Below are positions 33,254-41,059 of a DNA stretch of 64,000 nt, piece by piece (the first letter of the stretch is position 1; each line of letters opens with the position of its first letter). Below the pieces are notes generated by a model. That model did not search any database. It saw only the letters and a program-made list of their open reading frames with translations, and was not told the DNA's origin. Made by a program: the position numbers and the translations under genes. The DNA lies in contig NZ_BMQK01000019.1 in assembly GCF_014648075.1 (NCBI RefSeq), positions 1 through 64,000 of the forward strand, in the 5' to 3' direction. The DNA comes from Streptomyces ruber. Its GTDB lineage: Bacteria > Actinomycetota > Actinomycetes > Streptomycetales > Streptomycetaceae.

Positions 33254-35271
33254 CCTCTCCTTCCGCCACCGAGAACACCACCGCACAGCCGGCCCCGGCC
33301 GAACTGGTCGACGCCGTACGCGGTGTCTGGGCCGACGCCCTGGAGACCGACCTCGCCTCCGTCCCCCCGCACGCCAGCTTCCTGAGCCTGGGCGGTGACT
33401 CCGTCCTGGCCGTCCGGATGGCCGCGATGCTCCGCAAACGGCTCGGCGCGCCGCTCGCCCTGGCCGACGTCCGCGTCGAGCAGAGCGCCGCCCAGCTCGC
33501 CGCCCTGGTCCACGAACGCAGCACCGGAACCGGGACCGGCGCCCTGCGCCCGCTGCCCCTGGACCTCGTCCGGCGCGACGACCCCGAGGCACCCTTCCCG
33601 CTCCTCCCGCTCCAGCAGGGCTACTTCGTGGGCCAGCAGGACGCCTGGGAGCTGTCGTACCGCTCCGCCCACCACTACGTGGACATCGGCCTGGAGGACA
33701 TCGACGCCGACGAGGCCCCCGACGCGCTCCAGGACGCCCTGGAGCGGCTGGCCGAGCACCAGGCCGTGCTGCGGGCCCGCGTCCTGCCCGACGGCCGGCA
33801 GCACGTCCTGCCCCTGGACGACCCGGACGCGATACCTCAGCTGCGGGTCACCGACCTGCGCGACGCCGACGAGGAGACGGCCGCCGCCCGCCTGGCGGAG
33901 ATCCGGCACGAGATGAGCACCGAGGGCCCCGACCCCTCCCAAGGCTGCGGACTGGACATGCGGCTGACCCTGCTGCCCGGCGACCGCGCCCGCCTGCACT
34001 CCTCCACCAGCCTGCTCATCATCGACGGCTGGTCCTCCAGCGTCTTCTACCGCGACCTGTTCGCCCTGGCCTCCGACTACAACGCCGTCCTCGCGCCCCT
34101 GGACATCGACTACGGCGACTACGTCACCACCCTGCGCGAACTGCCCGGCACCCGGGCCTGGCAGGAGGACCGCGACTGGTGGTACGACCGCCTCGACGGC
34201 TTCCCCCTGCCGCCCGCCCTGCCGCTGGCGGCCGACCCCGGCGAGGTGCGCCCCACCCTGATGGGCACCCGGCAGGCGACGCTGGACCCGCAGCGCTGGG
34301 CGACGCTGCGCCGGCTGTGCACCGAGCACGGCGTCACCCCGTCCGCGGCGATGTTCGCCGCGTTCGCCGCGGCCGTCTCCCGGGCCTGCGGCCACCGCCG
34401 CTTCCTGCTCAACACCCTCCAGCTGAACCGGCTGCCGCTGCACCCCGACGTGTCCCGGCTGGTGGGCGCCTTCTCCTCCACCATGCTGCTGCCCGTGGAG
34501 CTGCCCGCGGCCCCGGTCTTCGCCGACCTCGCCGCCCGCGCCCAGCAGGACATCGGCGACGCGCTCGCCCACAACCTGATCACCGGTGTCGAGGTCTCCC
34601 GCGAACTGGGCCGCCGCCTGGGCACCCACCGCCCGGTGGCCCCCGTCGTCTTCCAGTCCACCCTGGGCGTGGACGCGGCGCTGGGCAGCGAGGTGCCCCA
34701 GGAGGCCGGACCGCTGGGAGAGGTCGACCTGCTCAGTCACCACCAGCAACTGCGCACGCCCCAAGTCGCCCTGGAGGTGCGGCTGTTCGAGTTGCGCGGA
34801 GAGCTCGTGGTCGTCTTCTCGCTGGTGGAGGAGTTGTTCGCGGCCGAGGACGTGGACCGGATGTTCCGGGACGTCATGGCCACCGTGGAGTCGCTGGTGC
34901 AGGCCGACGGCTGGTCGGCGGTGGTCGAACTGCCTGACGCGGTGGACGCCCAGGACACCGGCGGCCTCGGCACGGGTCCTGGTCGGCGGCTGTCCGTCCC
35001 GACGAAGGCCAAGGCTCCCGGCGCCGAGGCAGGAGCGCCGCGGGACGCGGTGGAGGAGGCCGTCGCCGCCCACTGGCGGCAGCTGCTGGACCGTCCCGTG
35101 GACGAGCGCACCGCCGACTTCTTCGCGCTCGGCGGCGACTCCCTGCTCGCCATGCGCATGCTCGGCTCGCTCAACCGGGAGGGGCTGGGCCGGGTGGCGC
35201 CGCGCCGCTTCCTGGAGCAGCCGACGGTGGCGGGTCTCGCCGCCGCGATCCGCGAGGCGGGCGGACGGTGA
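33250..35271 (+). CDS. Free-standing PCP-Cy-PCP protein
   Basis: The start is assigned to TTG at 33250, overlapping the previous stop (TTGA); there is no better candidate before the carrier. 673 residues: PCP1 (about 15-90, LGGDS), Cy (about 110-560) and PCP2 (about 600-672, LGGDS). The Cy domain is confirmed by APVVFQSTLG and RTPQVALE, but its active motif reads SLLIIDGWS, with Ser for the first Asp of DxxxxDxxS. There is no A domain, so both carriers must be charged in trans, presumably by the Cys A domain at 14255. It supplies the second Cy-PCP of the HMWP2 type and an extra carrier for the Cy-TE end of the PKS. It is the last gene of the operon. Confidence 0.88.
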   Translation: MTSPSATENTTAQPAPAELVDAVRGVWADALETDLASVPPHASFLSLGGDSVLAVRMAAMLRKRLGAPLALADVRVEQSAAQLAALVHERSTGTGTGALRPLPLDLVRRDDPEAPFPLLPLQQGYFVGQQDAWELSYRSAHHYVDIGLEDIDADEAPDALQDALERLAEHQAVLRARVLPDGRQHVLPLDDPDAIPQLRVTDLRDADEETAAARLAEIRHEMSTEGPDPSQGCGLDMRLTLLPGDRARLHSSTSLLIIDGWSSSVFYRDLFALASDYNAVLAPLDIDYGDYVTTLRELPGTRAWQEDRDWWYDRLDGFPLPPALPLAADPGEVRPTLMGTRQATLDPQRWATLRRLCTEHGVTPSAAMFAAFAAAVSRACGHRRFLLNTLQLNRLPLHPDVSRLVGAFSSTMLLPVELPAAPVFADLAARAQQDIGDALAHNLITGVEVSRELGRRLGTHRPVAPVVFQSTLGVDAALGSEVPQEAGPLGEVDLLSHHQQLRTPQVALEVRLFELRGELVVVFSLVEELFAAEDVDRMFRDVMATVESLVQADGWSAVVELPDAVDAQDTGGLGTGPGRRLSVPTKAKAPGAEAGAPRDAVEEAVAAHWRQLLDRPVDERTADFFALGGDSLLAMRMLGSLNREGLGRVAPRRFLEQPTVAGLAAAIREAGGR

Positions 35272-35272
35272 G

Positions 35273-35312
35273 CAGGGTGCGGCGGGGACGGCTCCGTCCC
35301 CGCCGCACCCTG
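35273..35312. terminator. Perfect 19-bp hairpin ending the biosynthetic operon
   Basis: A perfect 19-bp stem with a 2-nt centre (CT at 35292-35293) begins 2 bp after the PCP-Cy-PCP stop and ends 13 bp before the stop of the convergent flavoprotein gene. It can terminate transcripts from both sides. Confidence 0.9.
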
Positions 35313-35324
35313 TGGTGCCGGAGG

Positions 35325-36254
35325 TCAGCCGCCCAGGCCGGCGTCCTCGCGGAACAGCTCCTGGTCCAGCCAGACCGCGGCGCGGGCGCCGTCGGCCGCT
35401 CCGGTGATCACGAAGGTGAGGGCGTCGGGCAGCGCCTCCAGACGGGCGGTGTCCCCGGCCGCGTACACACCGGGCACGGAGGTGCGCTGGAACTCGTCCA
35501 CCCGCACGCAGCCGTCCGGCAGGATGTGGCAGCCCAGCTGCTCGGCCAGGCCGGAGTGCTGCCGGGTGGGCGCCCGGTGGTACACGGCCTGACGCTCCAG
35601 GACCCGGCCGTCGTCGAAGACCAGGCGCAGGGCCCCGGCCTCGCCCTCGATGCGCGTCACGGCCGCCTCCTCCACGGCGATCCCGGCGGCGGCGAGCCTG
35701 CCCGCGGCCTGCTCGGGCACCGGGTGCCCGTTGGTGCACACGACCACGTCGCCGCTGAAACGGTCGGCGACGTACAGGGACTGCATGACCTGCGGCAGCT
35801 CGTGCCCCAGGACGGCGAGGCTCAGTCCGCTGGTCTCCCAGCCGTGGCAGAACGGACAGTGGTACACACCCTTGCCGAACAGCGCGGACAACCCCTCCAC
35901 CTGCTCATCGAGCACGTCGACCTGTCCCGTGGCCAGCACCAGCCTGCGGGACCGTTCCACCGTGCCGTCGGCCAGCGTCAGGGCGAAGCCGCCCTGCTCG
36001 GCCGCGGCGTCGGTGACGGTGGCCTCGCGCACGGCCACGTTCGGGTAGGCGCCCAGCTGCTCCCTGCCTATGCGGCGCAGTTCGGCGGGGTCGAAGCCGT
36101 CCCGGCTGAGGAACATGTGCATCTCGTCCGCCGGAGCGTTGCGCGGGCTTCCCGAGTCCAGCAGGAGGACCCTTCTCCGCTGACGTCCGGACACCAGTGC
36201 CGCGTTGAGACCCGCGGGCCCTCCGCCGACCACGATCACGTCGTACATCGTCAT
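35325..36254 (-). CDS. Thioredoxin-reductase-like flavoprotein with CPFC motif
   Basis: 309 residues. FAD-binding VVVGGGPAGLNAAL at the N-terminus, a redox CPFCHGWE motif (CxxC, about 140-147), an NAD(P)-domain region around LAVLGHELPQVMQSL, and the FAD-closing GVYAAGDTA near 270. The CxxCHG(Y/W)E form is that of thioredoxin-reductase-like dithiol oxidases (GliT, HlmI) and related actinobacterial enzymes rather than classical TrxB (CATC). It is divergent from the saccharopine-dehydrogenase-like gene, sharing the Zur-type box at 36291, which puts it in the metallophore regulon. It may act on a thiol or disulfide of the product or precursor, or protect thiols; neither can be read directly. Confidence 0.8.
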   Translation of the reverse strand: MTMYDVIVVGGGPAGLNAALVSGRQRRRVLLLDSGSPRNAPADEMHMFLSRDGFDPAELRRIGREQLGAYPNVAVREATVTDAAAEQGGFALTLADGTVERSRRLVLATGQVDVLDEQVEGLSALFGKGVYHCPFCHGWETSGLSLAVLGHELPQVMQSLYVADRFSGDVVVCTNGHPVPEQAAGRLAAAGIAVEEAAVTRIEGEAGALRLVFDDGRVLERQAVYHRAPTRQHSGLAEQLGCHILPDGCVRVDEFQRTSVPGVYAAGDTARLEALPDALTFVITGAADGARAAVWLDQELFREDAGLGG

Positions 36255-36290
36255 CCGTCATTTCTTCCGTCGTTGACCGTCAAGGCTCGA

Positions 36291-36311
36291 CGATAATAAT
36301 TATCATTTTCA
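36291..36311. promoter_or_regulatory. Overlapping Zur-type boxes between divergent genes
   Basis: GATAAT-A-ATTATC (36292-36304) is a perfect 6-1-6 palindrome; as the 15-mer 36291-36305 it matches TGAAAATCATTTTCA at 11 positions. An overlapping 15-mer, TAATTATCATTTTCA (36297-36311), matches at 12. Both starts (36254 minus, 36346 plus) are within 45 bp, so one repressor could shut off both genes. A TTGACC at 36273 may be the plus-strand -35. Confidence 0.7.
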
Positions 36312-36345
36312 ACATTCATCCAGTGCGGAACCACGAGGAAACCCG

Positions 36346-37437
36346 GTGAACAACACCTCAGCCATCGGCGTCATCGGCGGCTACGGAGCAGTCGGCAGCG
36401 CGGCCGTGCGACGGCTGCACCAAGCGGAAGTCCCCTCTCCCCTGCTCATAGCCGGACGCAACCCCGGAAAGGCCGACGCACTGCTCGAAGCTCTGTCCGC
36501 GGACGGTCCGCCTGCCGACACCATGGCGGTCGACCTGGACGACCCCGACTCCCTGGACCGGTTCGCCGCCCGCTGCCGGCTCGTCGTCAACTGCGCCGGC
36601 CCCTCCTACCGGATCCTGGACACCGTCGCCGTCGCGGCTCTGCGGCACGGCGCGGACTACGTCGACGCCGCCGGCGACGACCCGGTCCACCACCTGCTGT
36701 GCGCCGGCGACGGCGCCGCACGGTGGACGGCGGGCGGACGCACGGCCGTGCTCTCCGCCGGCGCGCTGCCGGGTCTGTCCGCACTCCTGCCCCGCGCCCT
36801 GGCCGCTCGTGCCCCCGGCGCCACCAGGCTGGACGCATACCTGGGAGGAGTCGCGCCGCTGACCCCCGCGGCCGCCGGCGACGTCCTGCTCGGCCGCGGC
36901 CCCGAGCACGGCACCTCGGCGGCCGCCTGGCAGGACGGCCGCATACGCGAGCGCACGCTGACCCCCCGCCGGGATGTACGGCTGGAAGCCTTCCCCAGGC
37001 CCGTCAGCGCCTTCCCCTTCCTCTCCACGGAGGCCGTCCGCCTGGCCCGGGACACGGGAGTCGGCCATGTGCGCTGGTACACCGTCTTCGGCGGCGAGCG
37101 CCTCGCCGAGGAACTGGCCATGGCCTGGGCGCTGGACAGTACGGACACCACCGATCTGGTGGCCGCGGCCGACGAGGACGTACACCGTCACGGCGCCTGG
37201 TACGGGCAGGAATTCCACCTCTGGGAAGGTGCGGCCGACGGTCCGCCCACCGCCAGGCTCGTCCTGCGTGCCGCGGACTCGTACGAACTGAGCGGGTTCC
37301 TCACCGCCACCGCCGCTCTCCACCTGCTCCACGGCTCGATCGCCCCCGGCGTGCACTTCGCTGCCGACGTCCTGGACGCCACGCAGGTCACGCAGGCACT
37401 GGCTCGTGACCCCGCAGCGGAGCTGACGGTCCTGTAG
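36346..37437 (+). CDS. Saccharopine-dehydrogenase-like NAD(P)-binding protein
   Basis: The GTG at 36346 has GAGGAA 6 bp upstream. 363 residues. An N-terminal Rossmann domain IGVIGGYGAVGSAAVRRL (7-24) is followed by LLIAGRNPGKAD and VVNCAGPSYRILDTVAVAAL, the saccharopine dehydrogenase NADP-domain signature; the C-terminal part binds the substrate. There is no membrane segment. It is under the shared Zur-type box. In yersiniabactin and pyochelin pathways a separate NADPH enzyme reduces one thiazoline to thiazolidine (YbtU/PchG, another family); this protein may fill that step, or make a C-N bond reductively as opine dehydrogenases do for staphylopine. Both are inferences. Confidence 0.78.
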   Translation: MNNTSAIGVIGGYGAVGSAAVRRLHQAEVPSPLLIAGRNPGKADALLEALSADGPPADTMAVDLDDPDSLDRFAARCRLVVNCAGPSYRILDTVAVAALRHGADYVDAAGDDPVHHLLCAGDGAARWTAGGRTAVLSAGALPGLSALLPRALAARAPGATRLDAYLGGVAPLTPAAAGDVLLGRGPEHGTSAAAWQDGRIRERTLTPRRDVRLEAFPRPVSAFPFLSTEAVRLARDTGVGHVRWYTVFGGERLAEELAMAWALDSTDTTDLVAAADEDVHRHGAWYGQEFHLWEGAADGPPTARLVLRAADSYELSGFLTATAALHLLHGSIAPGVHFAADVLDATQVTQALARDPAAELTVL

Positions 37438-37498
37438 GCGCGACCTCACGCGACATCGGCCCCGCCGGGTGTCCGGCCCGTCCCGTGGAAGGGCAACG

Positions 37499-37747
37499 CG
37501 TGAACTGGGGGTGGGCGTTGAGCGCCGCCTCCTGGGCCCGCCAGTCGTAGGCGGTGCCCCGGTACGCGGCGAGGTCGCGCAGATACGTCACCGGGACGCC
37601 GCGGGTCCAGCCGACGCCGGGCAGTTCGCCGGGCCAGCGGGTGGCGGCCTGACGCGCGCGGAGGTCGTCGAGCCGGTCCTGGGGTATGTCGATCCGGAAA
37701 GGACGGAAAGGGCGGAAAGGGCTGATGCCCTGGGTGTCGCTGGTCAT
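37499..37747 (-). pseudogene. Truncated epoxide hydrolase (N-terminal domain only)
   Basis: The ATG at 37747 opens TSDTQGISPFRPF, then IDIPQDRLDDLRARQAATRW, PGELPGVGWTRGVPVTYLRD and WRAQEAALNAHPQFT, the complete EHN domain of actinobacterial epoxide hydrolases. Immediately after HPQFT the homology stops; the alpha/beta-hydrolase catalytic domain of about 300 residues is missing. Translation could continue into unrelated sequence overlapping the end of the 36346 gene. The break is a likely recombination point at the right edge of the metallophore cluster. Confidence 0.75.
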
Positions 37748-37808
37748 GGCGCCGACGCAACGGCCACCTGGGTCAGGTCCGGTCCTAGCTATGCGGCAGG
37801 CTGGCGCC

Positions 37809-38786
37809 ATGCCGGAGACCTCCGCACGGCTGCTGCGACTGCTCGCCCTGCTGCAGACCCACCTTGACCGGTCCGGGGCCGAACTCGCCGAACGGCTGAA
37901 GGTCAGCCGCCGTACCGTACGCCGTGACATCGAGCGACTGCGTGAGCTGGGCTATCCCGTGCACGCCACCCCGGGGGCCGCCGGGTACCGGCTCGGCGCC
38001 GGGGCGGGGCTGCCGCCGCTGCTGCTCGATGACGAGGAGGCCGTCGCCGTCGTGGTGGGGCTGCGCACCGCGGCCGGCGGCTCGGTCGCGGGCATCGAGG
38101 AAATCTCGCTGCGGGCGCTGGCCAAGCTGGAGCAGGTGCTGCCCGCCCGGCTGCGGCACCGGGTCGCCGCCCTGCGCGCCGCCACCGTGCGGGCCGGTGA
38201 GGTCCCGGGGCCCCGGGTGCGCCCGGACACCCTGATGGCCGTCGCCGAGGCGTGCCGTCGCCGCGAGCGCCTGCGCTTCGACTACAGCGGTGCGCGCGGC
38301 GGGTCGGGCGTGCGCTGCGTCGAGCCGCACAGCCTGGTCAGCTTCGACCGCCGCTGGTACCTGGTGGCCTGGGACACCGACCGGGCCGACCGGCTCGCCC
38401 CGCGCACGCCCACCGGCCCGCACTTCCACCCGCGTGCACTGCCCTACGACGACGTGGCCACCTACCTGGCGCACCGGCTGTCGGCACAGACCTGGCCCTA
38501 CCGGGCCACCGTCGTCCTGCACGAGTCCGCACAGGCGGTCACCGACCGGGTGTGGCCGGGCATGGGAGTCATCGAGCCGGCCGACGAGCACAGCTGTCTG
38601 CTGCACCTGGGCGCCGAGACCCCGCGCGACCTCGCCTGGATGATCACGTCGGTGGACACCCGCTTCACCCTCCGCGACGCACCGCCCGAACTCGCCGAGG
38701 CCCTGCGGGTTCAGGGCACCCGCTGTCTCAACGCGGTGAACGCGGCACGGCCGACGCCCGGCGACACCACGGCGGCGGCCGGGTAG
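37809..38786 (+). CDS. WYL-domain helix-turn-helix regulator (DeoR-like)
   Basis: 325 residues. An N-terminal winged helix (about 5-60): RLLRLLALLQTHLDRSGAEL, then AERLKVSRRTVRRDIERLRE and GYPVHATPGAAGYRLG. The WYL domain (about 140-230) includes FDRRWYLVAWD, the WYL motif itself, and a C-terminal WCX extension follows. Such regulators sense a nucleotide-like or other small ligand and often regulate adjacent genes. It is divergent from the truncated epoxide hydrolase (61 bp apart), the likely former target. In-frame starts further upstream lie within that fragment and lack support. Confidence 0.85.
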   Translation: MPETSARLLRLLALLQTHLDRSGAELAERLKVSRRTVRRDIERLRELGYPVHATPGAAGYRLGAGAGLPPLLLDDEEAVAVVVGLRTAAGGSVAGIEEISLRALAKLEQVLPARLRHRVAALRAATVRAGEVPGPRVRPDTLMAVAEACRRRERLRFDYSGARGGSGVRCVEPHSLVSFDRRWYLVAWDTDRADRLAPRTPTGPHFHPRALPYDDVATYLAHRLSAQTWPYRATVVLHESAQAVTDRVWPGMGVIEPADEHSCLLHLGAETPRDLAWMITSVDTRFTLRDAPPELAEALRVQGTRCLNAVNAARPTPGDTTAAAG

Positions 38787-38834
38787 CGCGTGCGGCGCCG
38801 CCGCGGCAGCCGCTGCTCGGCATCCACGGGCCCA

Positions 38835-38870
38835 CACCACTGCACCACTGCACCACTGCACCACTGCACC
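38835..38870. repeat. 8-bp tandem repeat, four and a half copies
   Basis: CACCACTG occurs four times in succession (38835-38866), followed by CACC. It lies in the gap (38787-39056) between convergent genes and has no hairpin potential. It is probably a slippage-prone minisatellite; otherwise the gap shows nothing. Confidence 0.8.
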
Positions 38871-39056
38871 AGCTACCCGATCACCCCAGCCGCATACCTG
38901 ACCAGCCGGCCGCCAGCCCGCACAAGTCTGGTCGGGGCGGGATTCGTGCGGCCGTGACGTGCTGATCGCGGCCCCGAACCCGTGACGCCCCACCCCGATC
39001 GGTCACCCCGCTCGTGGATGGGGACGGCGCCAGACGGGCGAGGCACGCGGCAGTGT

Positions 39057-40253
39057 TCAGAGCGCGGGGCCGTCGGCGGTGGCCAGCATGCTTTCGAGGA
39101 TGTCGGCGGCGCGCGGGGTGCCGCCCTCGGTCCGGGCGGCGGCCTGCAGCTGTTGGGACCGTCCGATGCGCTCCGGATCCGTGACCAGGTCGTGCAGGGC
39201 CGCGCGCAGGGTTTCAGCGGTGGCGTCAGCGGTGTCCACGCGGCGGGCGACGCCGAGCTCCACGAGCCGGTCGGCGTTCATGAACTGCTCGGCTCCCTGC
39301 GGCACCGCGATCATGGGAACGCCGGCGAGGAGCCCCTCGCCGCAGCCGCCCATCCCGGCGTGGGTGACGAAGGCGTCGGCCTGTTCCAGGATCGCCCGCT
39401 GTGGGACCCAGGGGTGCACTTCGACGTTGGACGGGATGGTGCCGAGTTCCTCGATGTCGGTGTACTTGCCGATCTGGAGGACGACGTGCCAGCCGGGCAG
39501 GTCGCCGAAGGCGGCGATGCACTGGCGGTAGAACGCGGGCCGGCGGGTGTACGTCGAGCCGAGCGAGATCAGCAGCACACGGTCCGCGGCCGCCGGGCGG
39601 GTCCAGCCGCCCGTGTCCGCTCGGGTGTCGAAGCAGGGGCCGACGAAGGTCACCGTGTCGGTGTCGACTCGATCGGCGTGCGGCTGCATCGCTCGCGGGA
39701 TCAGGGCGAGGGCCCGGGCGGGCGGGCCGGAGAACGTGTCCACGTCCGTGGTGGTCGCACCGCAGTCGGCGAGCCACCGTGCGAACCTGTCCCGGTACGC
39801 GTCGGCGCCCGGCAGCTTTCGCAGATGCGCCGCGACTTCCTCCTGGTAGCCGTCCCAGCCGACGAACGTCGGGGACAGCTGCACGAGGGGACGGCCCTGC
39901 GCTTCGGCGAGGGCGCGTGCGGCGTAGGCGCCGATGTCGTAGAGGTACAGGTCGGCCGGATCGGCGTCGTAGGCGGCGCGCAGTTGCGGGAGCGCCTGGA
40001 TGGCGTCGTCGAGGAAGAGGCTCGCCGCGGCGATGGGATCGGCGGGCCAGTCGTTGTCCGCGACGGGCAACGTGGAGGTGCAGGGCACCAGCTCCGCGCC
40101 GGCGGACTCGATCCGGTCGGCCACGAACGGGTCGTTGGCGTAGGTGACCCGGTGCCCGCGGGCCACCAGCTCACGGATGAGCGCGAGGCTGGGCAGGACA
40201 TGGCTGACGACGGGGACGCCGACCATCGCGATGTGGGCGCGGCGACGGGGCAT
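39057..40253 (-). CDS. mgt: Macrolide-type glycosyltransferase (MGT family, GT1)
   Basis: 398 residues, close to the length of OleD/OleI and Mgt, which inactivate macrolides by transferring glucose from UDP-glucose to the desosamine 2-hydroxyl. Visible landmarks: the N-terminal PVVSHVLPSLALIRELVARG acceptor helix, VLLISLGSTYTRRPAFYRQC, and the C-terminal donor site HPWVPQRAILEQADAFVTHA with GMGGCGEGLLAGVPMIAVPQ and the NADRLVELGVAR helix. There is no signal peptide, so it is cytosolic. It lies 58 bp downstream of the Vat gene on the same strand, probably co-transcribed under the divergent TetR regulator. A role in self-protection or modification of another polyketide is possible. Confidence 0.88.
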   Translation of the reverse strand: MPRRRAHIAMVGVPVVSHVLPSLALIRELVARGHRVTYANDPFVADRIESAGAELVPCTSTLPVADNDWPADPIAAASLFLDDAIQALPQLRAAYDADPADLYLYDIGAYAARALAEAQGRPLVQLSPTFVGWDGYQEEVAAHLRKLPGADAYRDRFARWLADCGATTTDVDTFSGPPARALALIPRAMQPHADRVDTDTVTFVGPCFDTRADTGGWTRPAAADRVLLISLGSTYTRRPAFYRQCIAAFGDLPGWHVVLQIGKYTDIEELGTIPSNVEVHPWVPQRAILEQADAFVTHAGMGGCGEGLLAGVPMIAVPQGAEQFMNADRLVELGVARRVDTADATAETLRAALHDLVTDPERIGRSQQLQAAARTEGGTPRAADILESMLATADGPAL

Positions 40254-40311
40254 GGGCGATCACTCGTTTCTGACGCGGGACGGGTGCGGGCGGTGCGGCG
40301 AGAACGCGGTG

Positions 40312-40965
40312 TCAGGGCTGGTCGGCCTGTGCGGCGGCCTCCTCCAGGTCGGCGACGGTCCCCGACATGATCGTCCGTACATGCCTGGTGATCTGCTGAA
40401 CGGGCCAGTCCCACCACGCCACGGCGAGGAGCCGGGCGATGTCCGCGGCGTCGTAGCGGGTGCGGACGAGCCGGGCGGGGTTGCCGCCGACGATGCCGTA
40501 GTCGGGGACGTCGCCGGTGACCACGGCGCCGGCGGCGATGATCGCGCCGTGACCGATGCGTACACCGGGCATGACGGTGGCGCCGTGCCCGAACCACACG
40601 TCGTTGCCCACGACCGTGTCGCCCCGGCCCGGCAGGTCGGTGATCAGGTCGAAGTGCTCGGCCCAGGAGCCCCCCATGGTGGGGAAGGGGAACGTGGACG
40701 GGCCGTCCATGCGGTGGTTGGCGCCGTTCATGATGAACCGCGTGCCCGCGCCCAGCGCGCAGTACTTGCCGATGACGAGCCGCTCGGGCCCGTAGTGGTA
40801 CAGCACGTTGCGCGTCTCGAACGCGGTCGGCTCGTCCGGATCGTCGTAGTACGAGTAGTCACCGACCTCGATCAGCGGCGACTTCACCAACGGCTTGAGC
40901 AGGACGACGCGCGGGTGCTCGGGCATCGGGTGGAGCACGGTGGGGTCGGCGGGGACAAGCGGCAT
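40312..40965 (-). CDS. vat: Vat-type xenobiotic (streptogramin A) O-acetyltransferase
   Basis: 217 residues with a left-handed beta-helix. The family fingerprint is strong: VGDYSYYDDPDE, VLYHYGPERLVIGKYCALG, RFIMNGANHRMDGPSTFPF (containing the catalytic His region), GDTVVGNDVWFGHGATVMPG, VRIGHGAIIAAGAVVTGDVP, GGNPARLVRTRYD and the C-terminal WWDWPV. Enzymes of this family use acetyl-CoA to acetylate streptogramin A or chloramphenicol-like drugs in the cytosol. It is divergent from the TetR gene at 41060 with a 6-2-6 palindrome between them, as in inducible resistance loci. Confidence 0.88.
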   Translation of the reverse strand: MPLVPADPTVLHPMPEHPRVVLLKPLVKSPLIEVGDYSYYDDPDEPTAFETRNVLYHYGPERLVIGKYCALGAGTRFIMNGANHRMDGPSTFPFPTMGGSWAEHFDLITDLPGRGDTVVGNDVWFGHGATVMPGVRIGHGAIIAAGAVVTGDVPDYGIVGGNPARLVRTRYDAADIARLLAVAWWDWPVQQITRHVRTIMSGTVADLEEAAAQADQP

Positions 40966-41004
40966 CGGGAAGGCGGTTCCTCTCGGGAGGGCGGGGCCAC
41001 TACT

Positions 41005-41018
41005 GCAACAACTGTTGC
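41005..41018. promoter_or_regulatory. TetR operator candidate, 6-2-6 palindrome
   Basis: GCAACA-AC-TGTTGC is a perfect inverted repeat 40 bp upstream of the Vat start and 42-54 bp upstream of the TetR start, within an AT-richer stretch. It is the only symmetrical site in the intergenic region. Confidence 0.65.
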
Positions 41019-41059
41019 TTTAAGATGCTGACACAGCCCAGGCACGCGATCAACCGGAT

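Noticed and set aside
14255..37437. Pyochelin, watasemycin or coelibactin cluster by name
   Set aside because: Those have salicylate-activating genes and, in coelibactin, a cytochrome P450, and different domain orders; none of these extra genes are present here, so no known product is assigned.
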